Under the pieces are notes generated by a model. That model did no database searches, had not been told where the DNA came from, and saw nothing but the letters and a program-made list of their open reading frames with translations. Source: an uncultured Pseudomonadales bacterium (lineage in GTDB: Bacteria > Pseudomonadota > Gammaproteobacteria > Pseudomonadales > Cellvibrionaceae). From it: a stretch of DNA of 64,000 nt. The DNA is taken from contig CANLDL010000004.1 in NCBI GenBank assembly GCA_947489425.1, positions 310,001 through 374,000 of the forward strand. Direction: 5' to 3'. The position numbers and the translations under genes were made by a program. Within the stretch, counting starts at the first letter, position 1. Each line of letters begins with the position of its first letter. This document shows positions 19,253-27,716 of this stretch, piece after piece.

Positions 19253-19726
19253 TTATTCTCCACCTACTTGTAATTGTAGGTAATTTTGTAGGCCAATTTT
19301 CTCAATTAGGCCAAGTTGTGTTTCGAGCCAGTCGACATGCTCTTCTTCATTGTCGAGTATTTCATTAAACAGGTCTCGACTTACATAATCTTTAATTGAA
19401 TCGCAGTATTCTACTGCCTCTCTTAGCAATGGTATCGCCTGGTGCTCCAGTTTCAGATCGCACTCCAGCATTTCCTTTGTGTTTTCCCCAATATAAAGCT
19501 TGCCGAGGTCTTGTAAGTTTGGGAGGCCCTCTAAAAATAAGATGCGCTCGGTAAGAATATTGGCGTGTTTCATCTCATCGATAGATTCGTGGTATTCATA
19601 ATCTCCAAGTTTCTTAAAGCCCCAGTCCTGATACATTTTGGCATGTAAAAAATACTGGTTGATTGCAATAAGCTCGTTGGCTAATGCCTTGTTTAAAAAT
19701 TCAATAACTTTGCTATCACCTTTCAT
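19253..19726 (-). CDS. bfr: bacterioferritin
   Basis: 157 residues, the usual length. All ferroxidase ligands are visible: Glu18, Glu51, His54, Glu94, Glu127 and His130. Met52 is the haem-ligating Met that distinguishes bacterioferritin from ferritin. The protein forms a 24-mer cytoplasmic shell that oxidises and stores iron and can bind haem between subunits. An AGGGAAACGTT ribosome region precedes the ATG. The gene lies downstream of bfd on the same strand with a 204-base gap, matching storage (Bfr) with iron release (Bfd). Confidence 0.97.
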   Translation of the reverse strand: MKGDSKVIEFLNKALANELIAINQYFLHAKMYQDWGFKKLGDYEYHESIDEMKHANILTERILFLEGLPNLQDLGKLYIGENTKEMLECDLKLEHQAIPLLREAVEYCDSIKDYVSRDLFNEILDNEEEHVDWLETQLGLIEKIGLQNYLQLQVGGE

Positions 19727-19930
19727 AACGTTTCCCTAATTAGTCGCAGTGGAGTATTGATGACTTTGTAGGTATCAGTATACGCTGCTAGCAGGTGCAA
19801 AGACTACTATAAGTATTATAGGTTTTGAGTAAATTGCAGAGTGATAATGATTGTGATTTGGATTGTTTTAAGAGTTTTAATTACAGCTTAATTAAAACTC
19901 TAATTCTTTATATTCGAAGAGGCTTGAGGG

Positions 19931-20158
19931 TTAAGCAGAGTAAAAAAGAGTCTCTGTTAGCGGTTGAGTATTACCACTTTGTGCACAGAGTTGCTCAGTT
20001 ATTGCTTCTTCGATGACAGATCTAGCTAGAGGTAGGCATTTACAGCACTGAGTCGCAACGCCCAGTGCTTTACGCACATCCTTTAAGCTCGAAGCTCCTG
20101 CGTTAATAGATTCTCTGATTTGGGTATCTGTTACCCCTTTGCATAGACAAACAAACAT
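19931..20158 (-). CDS. bfd: bacterioferritin-associated ferredoxin
   Basis: 75 residues from the Met that begins MFVCLCKGVTD. An upstream in-frame Met (20194) would add 12 residues with no family match, so the internal start is preferred. The four [2Fe-2S] Cys are in CLC at residues 4 and 6 and in CCKC further on, the BFD-like Fer2 arrangement. Bfd donates electrons to bacterioferritin to release stored iron. Fur normally represses bfd in iron-rich cells, and a Fur-like site lies 43 bases before this start. Confidence 0.92.
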   Translation of the reverse strand: MFVCLCKGVTDTQIRESINAGASSLKDVRKALGVATQCCKCLPLARSVIEEAITEQLCAQSGNTQPLTETLFYSA

Positions 20159-20200
20159 ATGGTTAATCTTAAGTAGTAGTGTTAGTGCGAACAATAGTGC

Positions 20201-20221
20201 AAATGATAATTGTTGTCAAAT
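20201..20221. promoter_or_regulatory. imperfect Fur-like site upstream of bfd
   Basis: AAATGATA, spacer ATTGT, TGTCAAAT: the first half site is perfect and the second is degenerate. It lies about 43 bases before the bfd start on the minus strand. Iron control of bfd by Fur is established in other bacteria, which supports the call. Confidence 0.55.
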
Positions 20222-20323
20222 AGAATTTTGTCGTATTTAGATATTATGAAGAATTCCTAATAAAAAGCGCCTTTAAAGCGAGTTGTTGGGGTAGTGCTGG
20301 CTATTATAACCCCCCATTGACCT

Positions 20324-20644
20324 CTAGTTTGTTTTGAAAACAGAGATGTGGCCATTGAGTTCGTCTAGACATTTAGACAGGCTTTTACTGTTATCTTCAA
20401 TAGCATGAGCAATGTCTTTGGCGGAGAGCAATGGTATCCGCATAAGAAAATTTTTCCCAATGCGTGGGTTTATGACCCTGCTACAGATCGTTGGGAAGCT
20501 TTGCCAGATATACCAACTCCACGCCATGGCTTAGCAGCAGCGTTGGGTAATACTATCCATGTTTTCGGTGGCGCAACCGTCAATGGAGCAGGCGCTGTCA
20601 ATACACATGAAGTTTTAGAGCTTGAAGAAAAAAGTAATATTTGA
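20324..20644. pseudogene. debris: Kelch-repeat C-terminal fragment joined to a helical fragment
   Basis: On the plus strand, 20405-20644 encodes a Kelch repeat end: NVFGGEQWYP, AWVYDPATDRWEALPDIP, PRHGLAAALGNTIHVFGGA, then a stop. Only about one and a half repeats remain, with no ribosome site and no signal peptide, so it is the 3' remnant of a larger Kelch/galactose-oxidase-like gene. On the minus strand, the stretch from 20420 down to 20324 encodes AKDIAHAIEDNSKSL and LNGHISVFKTN, then a stop. This resembles the helical C-terminal tip of a methyl-accepting chemotaxis protein, a weak call. The two remnants meet at about 20405-20425, which looks like a deletion or rearrangement junction. Confidence 0.5.
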
Positions 20645-20743
20645 TGGATGCCTTTATTTCAATTTATCTGTGCTGAGCAAACAAGTAACAAAAATTTAGA
20701 GCGATAAACTTACGTTGTATGGCCTATCAGCTGCGTACTGGTA

Positions 20744-22687
20744 TTAACTAGGGGTCCAAAACTCACCGCCAACAGTTTGCTGAGTTTTAGGGCTATAACT
20801 TTCAGGTCTATCAGTAGTAATATCATCAAGGCTTATTGTTATTGCACTAACTGGTGAAGCACAACACAAATAAGCCCAGTTTTTAGGCGCAGGGGTTACA
20901 GGTTCAAGTATATTTTCTACTTCACCTTGAATTGGCCGGAGGCAAGCACGACATGCACCACTTCGACAATTTGCAGGAAGGTTAATACCGTTACTCTCTG
21001 TAAGTTCTAGCAAGGTACCATTGCTTGGCTGCCATAACATATCAACGACTTTATTATCCCCATAGTCTAACTTGACTAGAATAGAGTCCGTAGCTGTGGG
21101 TATTTTTCTAGTAGGATCTATAGGTACAGGAGAGTGAAAGGTTTCTTCATGAATAGCATCATCATTGATGCCTATACTGATAAGAGATTGGCGTATGGTA
21201 TCGGCAAACCCGCAAGGGCCGCACAAAAAGATCTGGGCACCATCAGGATCAATACCTTTCATTACCTCATCAATCGCAATTCGGCCACTTCGCATATATT
21301 CAGGCTTATCAACAGTCTTTTCTCTGGTCACGAAAAGCCAAGCCTTAGCATTGATAAGCTTGCTCACCGTATCGGTTACTTCATTCCATAATGCAGCATC
21401 CTCTTTATATTGAACACTGTGCGCCACTCGTATAATGGTTTTAGCCCCAACTCGCTGTAGTGCCAATAAAATAGAACTAGCAACGGTAATGCCTATACCT
21501 GCGGTAAAAATGACGACTTGCTTGCCTGTATTGCTACCTGGTTGCCATTGCAATGATGGATCAGTAAAAGGGCCGCTAGCTAAGATACTATCGCCCTCAT
21601 TTAAATGCCGATGAATCCAGGGGGAAAATTGGGCATTATCTATTTCTTTTTTAATGCTTAAGCGTAAATAACTTTCCTTTTTACAGTACTTGGAAATTGT
21701 ATAAGATCGAGATACAGATCCGTGTTTATTTTGTCCATGAAGCCTTAAATAACTTGCCGGAGCAATATCTTTTATTACGCTTCCAAGAGGGTCTTCTAAG
21801 TAAAAGCTGATCACATTATGATTTTCGCTCACTTTTTTTATTACGCGCATAGCGCGAGGCCAGTATTTAGGAGCTGGAGCCGTATCCACCTGTATCGCAT
21901 CATGAATTGCGTGAGATGCTTGAGAGTGAAAATACAATGCATCATTACACTGAATACGGCCAGACTTAACAACTCTTGCATAAACACCACAAAAGAAATG
22001 CCCGTATTGACTCGATAAAAAATGAGGAATATTAATATCTGAAATACCCGTCTCTGGATTAACCGATGTCGCCTTACAACGATCAATCGGTCTTAGTATT
22101 TCAATTTCACTACTGCCTACAACTAGTCGTTTACCAATTAATGAAAACTCAGACCAAGGTTTTTCAGTATCAATCAGCAGGTTACCTCGAAACCTTTGTG
22201 GGTCTAACTCAACGCCCGCCGCCGCCGACATTGCTTTAACCGTACTAAGATTAATAATCGATAAGTGTGCATCCTTGTGATCCCAGTAGCCTGTTTTATC
22301 ATGAGAGTGAGACAAGACCATATCATCATGTTTAAACCACTTAGTCAGTTGTTGCTGATGATTTTTACTTTCTTCTAGTTTGAGCCTGCCCCCACTAGGA
22401 TGAGCTAGATAGTATTGGCCTTTATCATGGTTAACATAAAATGTCGGCAGTTCTTCATGCTGTGTCATCCGAACAAAGGCACTACAGGGTTCCCAGTCTT
22501 TTTTTTGCTTATCCGTTACTGAACCATTGCGAATTGCCCAGCGGCGATCACCAGGAAGACCTTTACCCTGACTTAATTCAGCTGTTGCTAAGTGCTCACC
22601 TGAAAATCCTTTGATCGGGTAACGGATAATATTAATCAGTGTTCCGGTACTGAGGTTCAATTGTTTAACTATCATGCGTATCACCAA
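20744..22687 (-). CDS. MOSC - ferredoxin reductase - [2Fe-2S] fusion protein
   Basis: 647 residues. Residues 14-245 are the MOSC N-terminal barrel plus MOSC domain, with the molybdenum-cofactor-type Cys203 in RPIDRCKATSVNPETG. Residues 275-515 are an FAD/NAD(P)-binding reductase module (RSYTIS near 327; FTAGIGITVASS near 394; FLCGPCGF near 487). Residues 535-625 are a plant-type ferredoxin domain with Cys574, Cys579, Cys582 and a Cys at 608 or 609. The fusion suggests a self-contained NAD(P)H-to-Mo-site reductase, like mARC/YiiM-type N-hydroxylated substrate reductases. It overlaps the GST gene by 23 bases; an internal Met at residue 5 would shorten the overlap. The substrate is unknown. Confidence 0.85.
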   Translation of the reverse strand: MVIRMIVKQLNLSTGTLINIIRYPIKGFSGEHLATAELSQGKGLPGDRRWAIRNGSVTDKQKKDWEPCSAFVRMTQHEELPTFYVNHDKGQYYLAHPSGGRLKLEESKNHQQQLTKWFKHDDMVLSHSHDKTGYWDHKDAHLSIINLSTVKAMSAAAGVELDPQRFRGNLLIDTEKPWSEFSLIGKRLVVGSSEIEILRPIDRCKATSVNPETGISDINIPHFLSSQYGHFFCGVYARVVKSGRIQCNDALYFHSQASHAIHDAIQVDTAPAPKYWPRAMRVIKKVSENHNVISFYLEDPLGSVIKDIAPASYLRLHGQNKHGSVSRSYTISKYCKKESYLRLSIKKEIDNAQFSPWIHRHLNEGDSILASGPFTDPSLQWQPGSNTGKQVVIFTAGIGITVASSILLALQRVGAKTIIRVAHSVQYKEDAALWNEVTDTVSKLINAKAWLFVTREKTVDKPEYMRSGRIAIDEVMKGIDPDGAQIFLCGPCGFADTIRQSLISIGINDDAIHEETFHSPVPIDPTRKIPTATDSILVKLDYGDNKVVDMLWQPSNGTLLELTESNGINLPANCRSGACRACLRPIQGEVENILEPVTPAPKNWAYLCCASPVSAITISLDDITTDRPESYSPKTQQTVGGEFWTPS

Positions 22688-23285
22688 CCAGCCTCGTTGC
22701 TTTCATGGAGTCGCGCTCTACAAAATGGTTATACCATGTTGTTAACTGGGGGTGCTTATCATTAAAAGGCGGCAATCCTCGAAACTCTAGCCAACTCAAA
22801 GAGGTCGCTAAGGCGATTTGAGCCATCATGGCTATTTTATTTAAGTTAATGGTCTCTTCAATATAGTGGTAACTGCTGATTAACTTATTAGTCAGCCCTT
22901 CATGAAGCGGGGGGTAGCGCAAAGCTTCTGGACGACGGTCAGATTCCCACCTGGCTTGAATCCCTATTTCCGACATACCATCTGCCAGCGCTTCGATGCG
23001 TAAAGTATCGATTCGGTGATGACTTGTTTCAGGGATTAGTTTTTGATTATCGTGCAAGCTGTCCAAATAGCTACAGATAACACTAGAATCAAAAATAATC
23101 TTGTTATCGTCAGTGATTAAAATAGGTACCTTGCCCAGAGGATTAAGTTGATAAACAGCTTCATTTCTGTTTGTCGGGCTAGTTTCATGATGTATAACAT
23201 CCATATTTTTCGCCAACCCTGTTTCATAAGCAAATACCAGTACTTTTCGGGCAAAAGGAGAGTGGGTTTGGTAAAGTAACTGCAT
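22665..23285 (-). CDS. glutathione S-transferase family protein
   Basis: 206 residues. The N-terminal thioredoxin-like domain (about 1-78) has SPFARKVLVFAYETGL with the likely catalytic Ser9, GKVPIL with the cis-Pro, and DSSVICSYLD with the glutathione-binding acidic/Ser pair. The C-terminal helical domain follows (about 85-200). It has the normal length for the family. It lies 23 bases after the PLP-lyase gene and overlaps the MOSC fusion gene, so the three form one operon. Conjugation or detoxification of a reactive intermediate in that pathway is inference. Confidence 0.88.
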   Translation of the reverse strand: MQLLYQTHSPFARKVLVFAYETGLAKNMDVIHHETSPTNRNEAVYQLNPLGKVPILITDDNKIIFDSSVICSYLDSLHDNQKLIPETSHHRIDTLRIEALADGMSEIGIQARWESDRRPEALRYPPLHEGLTNKLISSYHYIEETINLNKIAMMAQIALATSLSWLEFRGLPPFNDKHPQLTTWYNHFVERDSMKATRLVGDTHDS

Positions 23286-23308
23286 TGTTATTCCTCTATC
23301 TTACTTGA

Positions 23309-24385
23309 TTAGACATTAAAGTTTTCTGTAATAAATACCATCGGCTTAAACTCACTTTCTGCCTGTGAAGCATGCAATGCTTCATAATTTAGCAAGGCAG
23401 CAAACCCCGCAGCCCCCGATGGTGTGGTGGAGATACCACCATCCTGTAATTGATGCTTTGCCTCTTCAGCTTCTTGTTCGGAAACGGTTAAATAATTAAC
23501 ACGACTACTTTGCAAAATAGCAAACGCAATAATTGATGGCTCTTTACAGTCGAGCCGCCCCATCGACGATAAAGGGCCTTCAACGCTCACAGGCCGTCCC
23601 GCTTGATGACTCGCTTTTAAACACGGAGCGTATTCAGGCTCGACAATATGAATGCGTGGTTGAATTGGCCAGCTATGCCGGATCATATAGGTTATAGCCC
23701 CAGCAAAACCGCCAACACCGGCTTGCAGATACACATCGGTTGGCCAGCCGTTCGCGTGCTCAAACTCTCTTCTTAATTCTTCAGCCATGATGGTATAACC
23801 CTCCATAACCAATGAGGGTGGGTACTCGTAATCAGGCCACGAGCTATCGGCCAGCAGTATTGCCCCAGTCTCCTCGGCATCGGCCATAGCCGCAGCCATA
23901 GAGGCTTCGTAAGTGCTACCCTCTCGTACAATCTGAGCCCCTTGGTTTAATAGGCGCTGCTCAAAACTTTGGGGGACAGAGCTAGATAAATAAATACGTG
24001 ATCTTGCTCCTAGTAAATGTGATCCTGCAGCGACTGCTACGCCATGATTGCCTGCACTGGCGCAAACAAAACATAGTGAAGATGCCATCTCACGTACTGA
24101 CTTTGTTAAAAGTTCGGATGGCTTTAATGGTATGCCGTGCTTCCTTTGCCATTGATCTGAAATTAATTGAGCAACTGCATACATACCCCCCAAGCCTTTA
24201 AATGAGCCCAAGCCCAATCGTTCACTTTCGTTTTTAACAATAACCTCTCTACCTGAAGGCATTGGCATAGTGATCGTTGGATTTACGTAATAATCAGGCA
24301 ACTGCTGAAAAAACGACAAAGGCTTTTGGGTAACCGGGTTAAAACTTGCCATAAAAGCACCAAACACATTTGATAAAAAATACAT
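23309..24385 (-). CDS. PLP-dependent lyase related to diaminopropionate ammonia-lyase
   Basis: 358 residues, fold type II PLP enzyme. The Schiff-base Lys63 is in GSFKGLGG, a glycine-rich phosphate loop is in ASAGNHGVAVAAG, and TPSGAAGFAALL lies near the C-terminus. The block NESERLGLGSFKGLGGMYA is closest to diaminopropionate ammonia-lyases and to threonine-dehydratase relatives. It is shorter than typical DpaL. It is first in the operon with the GST and MOSC fusion genes and divergent from an Lrp/AsnC regulator 92 bases away, which suggests induction by an amino acid. Met12 (24352) is an alternative start; neither start has a strong ribosome site. The substrate cannot be assigned. Confidence 0.8.
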   Translation of the reverse strand: MYFLSNVFGAFMASFNPVTQKPLSFFQQLPDYYVNPTITMPMPSGREVIVKNESERLGLGSFKGLGGMYAVAQLISDQWQRKHGIPLKPSELLTKSVREMASSLCFVCASAGNHGVAVAAGSHLLGARSRIYLSSSVPQSFEQRLLNQGAQIVREGSTYEASMAAAMADAEETGAILLADSSWPDYEYPPSLVMEGYTIMAEELRREFEHANGWPTDVYLQAGVGGFAGAITYMIRHSWPIQPRIHIVEPEYAPCLKASHQAGRPVSVEGPLSSMGRLDCKEPSIIAFAILQSSRVNYLTVSEQEAEEAKHQLQDGGISTTPSGAAGFAALLNYEALHASQAESEFKPMVFITENFNV

Positions 24386-24477
24386 GATACATGTGTGAGA
24401 TGATCGCTAATGACTTAAAAATTTATTATTATGATACTATTCAATCACCAATAGATATTAAGTGATCAAAAAATATC

Positions 24478-24954
24478 ATGTCCGATAAACTAGATAGAGC
24501 AGATAGAATTTTGCTTGCGCATTTACAGGAAGATGCCACTCTCAGCTTGGAAAAACTCTCAGAAGTTAGCCATTTATCCGTCCCTTCTGTACAACGTCGT
24601 TTAAGGCAACTTCGTAAAAAAGGCGTTATTGATAGGGAAGTTGCTGTTATAAACTCTGATGCACTTAACCAAAAAATGTCGTTTGTCGTAATCGTTGAAT
24701 TAGAACGTGAAAGCATCGATCAGCTAGACGCTTTCCGGCGTACCGTACGGAAAGAACCTAGGGTTCAACAATGCTACTATGTGACTGGAGAAGGTGATTT
24801 TGTATTGATCTGTACTGCACAAGATATGCAAGATTTTGAAGAGTTAACTCACACGTTATTCTTTAATAATTCCAATGTAAGGCGATTTCGTACATCAGTG
24901 GTTATGGATAGAACTAAAGTAAGTCTCTCAGTGCCTATAGATATAGAAGATTAA
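24478..24954 (+). CDS. Lrp/AsnC family transcriptional regulator
   Basis: 158 residues. The helix-turn-helix is at about 5-50 (LDRADRILLAHLQEDA, then SVPSVQRRLRQLRKKG). The AsnC/RAM effector domain is at about 65-145, with YYVTGEGDFVLI near 100. Family members bind amino acids and usually control a neighbouring metabolic operon. The 92-base gap to the divergent PLP-lyase operon is AT-rich and is the likely operator region. The length is normal. Confidence 0.93.
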   Translation: MSDKLDRADRILLAHLQEDATLSLEKLSEVSHLSVPSVQRRLRQLRKKGVIDREVAVINSDALNQKMSFVVIVELERESIDQLDAFRRTVRKEPRVQQCYYVTGEGDFVLICTAQDMQDFEELTHTLFFNNSNVRRFRTSVVMDRTKVSLSVPIDIED

Positions 24955-24999
24955 AGAAGTCTTTACAATCACAATCGAGCGTTGTTCTAATATCTGGAC

Positions 25000-25831
25000 G
25001 TGCAATGCACGATTACAACGGGGGACTCTCAGTGTATGGTTGATGGCCCATATGTCGCTACCGTTGGTAGTCAAACGGGGTGCGGCGCGACTATTGTACA
25101 AGGCTCACCCTCTGGTAGTGCCAATGGCAAAGCTATCTCTTATATCGGCTGCACCAGTGATCATGGCGGTGTTATTACCTCGGGTTCACCCAATCATAAT
25201 ATCGCAACTGCCACAGGCTCTTTTACTGGAGGCACAAGCAGTAATATCTATAGTGAGGAGCCGTCCAAACTAGAAGCCTCGGACGAAATACCCCAATACC
25301 TTGTTCGTAGCGACACCTTAGATACCTTTGTAAATGATGATTGGACAGAGAAAATATACTTTAAAGGCAATCATCGTTACAGTCATTTATCAAAGCCACT
25401 TTGCTCTATAGATGACACTGAGTGTAGTCTGAAAAAAAATAATGAATCTAGTGAACCGTTATGGTCTGCACCCGAATCAAAAATACTCTTTTATTCCAGG
25501 TAGATACTATAAAGGTGATGTTGACTTACCAGGGCTGTGGGGTGAAGATCATGTAGAATCTACAGCCTTATTTAATCATTCAGGGCAACAAATAGGTGTT
25601 AGAAATGAAACGCTGGAAAACCATCTTTTACACCCTGGTATCGTGGAAAGGCGTATAGTTAAACACAAAGGTAACTATCATATTCTAACCGAGGGTGGTG
25701 GCTACGGTGAGGTTGGTCTCCTAATGTTTGGTTGGATGAGTGGGTATGGGACGTCTTGGGACAGAGGTTACTGCGAAAAGCCTTTATTTACAAGGGAGAG
25801 AGGCACACACACTCTGTGGTTAAGTTGTTGA
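25000..25831 (+). pseudogene. decayed PAAR-domain gene, frameshifted, 3' end replaced by the element
   Basis: The first frame (25000-25503, GTG start) encodes PAAR motifs: VATVGSQTGCGATIVQGSP, SYIGCTSDHGG and VITSGSPNHN. It begins in the middle of a PAAR unit, so the 5' end looks truncated. The reading then continues in the next frame, 25442-25831, as RYYKGDVDLPGLWGEDHVES and TEGGGYGEVGLLMFGW. A single frameshift near 25480-25500 (A5 and T4 runs) would join both parts. PAAR proteins cap the type VI secretion spike and often carry an effector domain; no other T6SS gene is here. The last residues (ERGTHTLWLSC) come from the inserted element. The native end (SVGRYGIC, stop) lies at 34177-34203. 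Confidence 0.65.
25744..25795. repeat. left attachment site (attL) of the integrative element
   Basis: 52 bases, repeated directly at 34125-34176 with two differences (C/T at base 18, A/G at base 43). It codes for YGTSWDRGYCEKPLFTR at the end of the PAAR gene. Both differences are synonymous (Asp GAC/GAT, Leu TTA/TTG). Confidence 0.85.
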
Positions 25832-25861
25832 TATTTAATGATATTAATTTTTAATATTTTA

Positions 25862-25884
25862 TTTATACCGTCATAAATACCGTC
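25862..25884. repeat. left-end TACCGTC repeat (putative integrase arm site)
   Basis: TTTATACCGTCATAAATACC is the start of a 22-base sequence repeated exactly, in the same orientation, at 34077-34098 near the right end. It contains two TACCGTC units 11 bases apart, 67 bases inside attL. Position and pairing suggest arm-type sites for the integrase or a directionality factor. Confidence 0.6.
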
Positions 25885-25954
25885 AAATATTTTTTCTCAC
25901 TTTATTTTTACTGTAATGTTCTACATCCATTTCATCAATGTAGAGGGTTATATC

Positions 25955-26398
25955 ATGCAACAAAGCCAATCAAAACCTATCGATCAATCGATGCCAAAAA
26001 ATTCACCAGACGATCCAAATCATCAACTGGATACTGATTTGGTCACCGTCAACTTTAAAGCCTTAGGCGCTGCCTTATTCGAGCTATCAGACATCAACGC
26101 CTTCATTACTGATATGAGCCGTGTCTTACAGCAAGAAAATCTCATGGATAATGAAAAAGTGGTTACACAAGGCTTTCCGCATTACGCAGCAGCAGCCATA
26201 GAACATGCCTGCAGAAAAGAATCAGAACTTTACGAGGTGATTGAGGCTGCCATTGGCAAAGAGTTTAAGCCTTACGAATATAGGCCCAATATATCGCTAT
26301 TTAAGATGCCATCCGAATCTACTTTTTACTATGGTGGCTATAGTCACAAGGGTGTGCTTAGTGGCGACCAGCAAGCTAATAATACGGGGGTAAATTAA
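25955..26398 (+). CDS. hypothetical protein of the element
   Basis: 147 residues from ATG 25955, chosen because AGAGGG lies 8 bases before it; an upstream ATG at 25916 has no ribosome site. The N-terminus is polar and Gln/Ser/Pro-rich. The middle is helical (LGAALFELSDINAFITDMS). The C-terminal part contains EAAIGKEFKPYEYRP. There is no signal peptide and no family I recognise. It is first of three tightly packed rightward genes (the next begins 3 bases after its stop) that end in a terminator at 26807-26829. Confidence 0.6.
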   Translation: MQQSQSKPIDQSMPKNSPDDPNHQLDTDLVTVNFKALGAALFELSDINAFITDMSRVLQQENLMDNEKVVTQGFPHYAAAAIEHACRKESELYEVIEAAIGKEFKPYEYRPNISLFKMPSESTFYYGGYSHKGVLSGDQQANNTGVN

Positions 26399-26400
26399 TC

Positions 26401-26607
26401 ATGGGCATAGAAGAGCTTATTGAATGTTTTCATCAGGCACCAAAAATAACTCAGGAGAGAATACTCCACTTACTAAGGAACCACGACTTAATCAGAACAA
26501 TAGCCGAGCAATCAAAAGGAATGCTTGAAAAAGACATCCCTGAGTTTGTTGTAGCCTCAGTAGAGAATCATATGGCTAGAAATATAGGAGCAGCTAACTA
26601 TGTCTAA
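26401..26607 (+). CDS. small hypothetical protein of the element
   Basis: 68 residues, mostly helical (IEELIECFHQAPKITQERI), with no signal peptide or known motif. It begins 3 bases after the preceding gene and overlaps the next by 8 bases, so it is translationally coupled in a three-gene operon. Function unknown. Confidence 0.55.
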   Translation: MGIEELIECFHQAPKITQERILHLLRNHDLIRTIAEQSKGMLEKDIPEFVVASVENHMARNIGAANYV

Positions 26608-26782
26608 TTTACAATCTCAAAAGCCATTGAGCGACATAGACAATAAACTGATCGCAGCACTAAGAGCTATGCCAGAGGAGAAAGCTTTAATATTTACTCG
26701 TATCCTTTTAGAATGCGTCAAGTTAGAAACCCCAGAAGAGCAACTAGCCTACCTTGAGTCTGCTACAAAGGAGTTTGAATAA
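26600..26782 (+). CDS. small hypothetical protein of the element
   Basis: 60 residues, acidic and helical (MPEEKALIFTRILLECVKL), soluble. It starts inside the end of the previous gene, where AGGAGCAGC supplies the ribosome site. It is last in the three-gene operon, before a clear intrinsic terminator. Function unknown. Confidence 0.55.
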   Translation: MSNLQSQKPLSDIDNKLIAALRAMPEEKALIFTRILLECVKLETPEEQLAYLESATKEFE

Positions 26783-26806
26783 AGTCTGTGTATACTGCAT
26801 AAGAAT

Positions 26807-26829
26807 AAGCGGCGAAGTGTCGCTTTTTT
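26807..26829 (+). terminator. intrinsic terminator of the element's rightward operon
   Basis: AAGCGGC pairs with GTCGCTT (one G-T wobble) over a 5-base loop and runs into six T residues, 25 bases after the last gene of the operon. Confidence 0.8.
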
Positions 26830-27075
26830 AATGGGGGTGCTACTGGGTTTTAACTGGTTAATCAGTGAGTTATAGAACAGAGCGAGGAGAGGTTGCTTTC
26901 ATTATTCATCTTCTAGCACTTCATGTGCTTGTTGTTACCCCATCAAAGCCTAATGACAATAAAAAGTAAAGTTTTCTCACTGGAATCAAAATGTTAGCAT
27001 GCATGCTTAACGGACATACAATAAAGAAAGTATGCCGAGCTATTCTATAACATTCAAATCAAAAAAGGACTAGCA

Positions 27076-27615
27076 ATGAAAAGATATCTTATACTCGCCA
27101 TATTTCTTTTATCCGGCTGTACAAGTACAGGCTTCTTAGCGACAAAACCTTACACTGATAGTAATCCCACCAAAGAGAACTCTGGTCTGATAGTGGTAGG
27201 GTTACAGCAATCTAATTGGAATTTGTACAAATCGCCAATGGAGGAATATTACATTTGGTTTTATCAGGCCAAAGGGTATGCACTTGGAAAAAACTTTTAC
27301 TTCAAAGGTGGAGCTGAATATAAAGGCGACATTCAATATGTGGTACTTAATTTACCTAGCCGAGAATATTTAACCAATAACTTAGCGGTTGGTAGCAATA
27401 ATTATCGATTTAAGGACACCCATTTTTTTGTTAAGCCGGATACAATTACTTACCTCGGCAATATTGATGTCAGTTTAGAACGATATGGTTTTACAGCTGA
27501 TGTTGTTGTTCGTGATAATATTGAGGACGCTATGTTGTTTTTAGAAAGCAATTATCCTAAAGCTGCAAGTAAGTATTCTTTAGCTAAAGATATACTGTCT
27601 ATTACCGCCAAGTAA
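27076..27615 (+). CDS. hypothetical lipoprotein of the element
   Basis: 179 residues. The signal peptide ends in a lipobox (LLSGC, lipidated Cys at about residue 15), so it is membrane-anchored outside the cytoplasm. The rest is a beta-rich domain (LIVVGLQQSNWNLYKSP; FKGGAEYKGDIQYVVLNLP) with no family I recognise. AAAAAGGACT gives a ribosome site. It stands alone between terminators inside the element, as cargo or surface-modifying genes often do. A surface-exclusion or envelope-stress role is only a guess. Confidence 0.65.
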   Translation: MKRYLILAIFLLSGCTSTGFLATKPYTDSNPTKENSGLIVVGLQQSNWNLYKSPMEEYYIWFYQAKGYALGKNFYFKGGAEYKGDIQYVVLNLPSREYLTNNLAVGSNNYRFKDTHFFVKPDTITYLGNIDVSLERYGFTADVVVRDNIEDAMLFLESNYPKAASKYSLAKDILSITAK

Positions 27616-27629
27616 CTATTGGAAATAAA

Positions 27630-27716
27630 ATCGCCACCGGCTAAATTTAAGCTTGTCCCTAGCGGACTTAGTCCATTAAATCATACCCTTGAACCAGTCC
27701 GTTGGTTGGTGGCGAT
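27630..27716. repeat. inverted repeat with structured interior after the lipoprotein gene
   Basis: ATCGCCACC (27630-27638) pairs with GGTGGCGAT (27708-27716). Inside, GGACT-T-AGTCC and AACCA...TGGTT form smaller hairpins. It could be a 3' mRNA structure, a small RNA or a recombination site. It lacks the GTTRRRY ends of integron attC sites. No T tract follows. Confidence 0.4.

Noticed and set aside
19842..19860. Fur box upstream of bfr
   Set aside because: Only one half (GTGATAATGATT) fits; the second half is too degenerate and the distance to bfr is over 110 bases.
25796..25830. Left boundary derived from tRNA-Ser (GAGGCACACACACT resembles GAGGTACACACACT in the tRNA)
   Set aside because: The match is 13 of 14 bases in a simple AC run and the surrounding tRNA bases do not match; the 52-base direct repeat explains the boundary better.
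27630..27716. Integron attC site
   Set aside because: The ends lack GTTRRRY and RYYYAAC boxes and no integron integrase is present.
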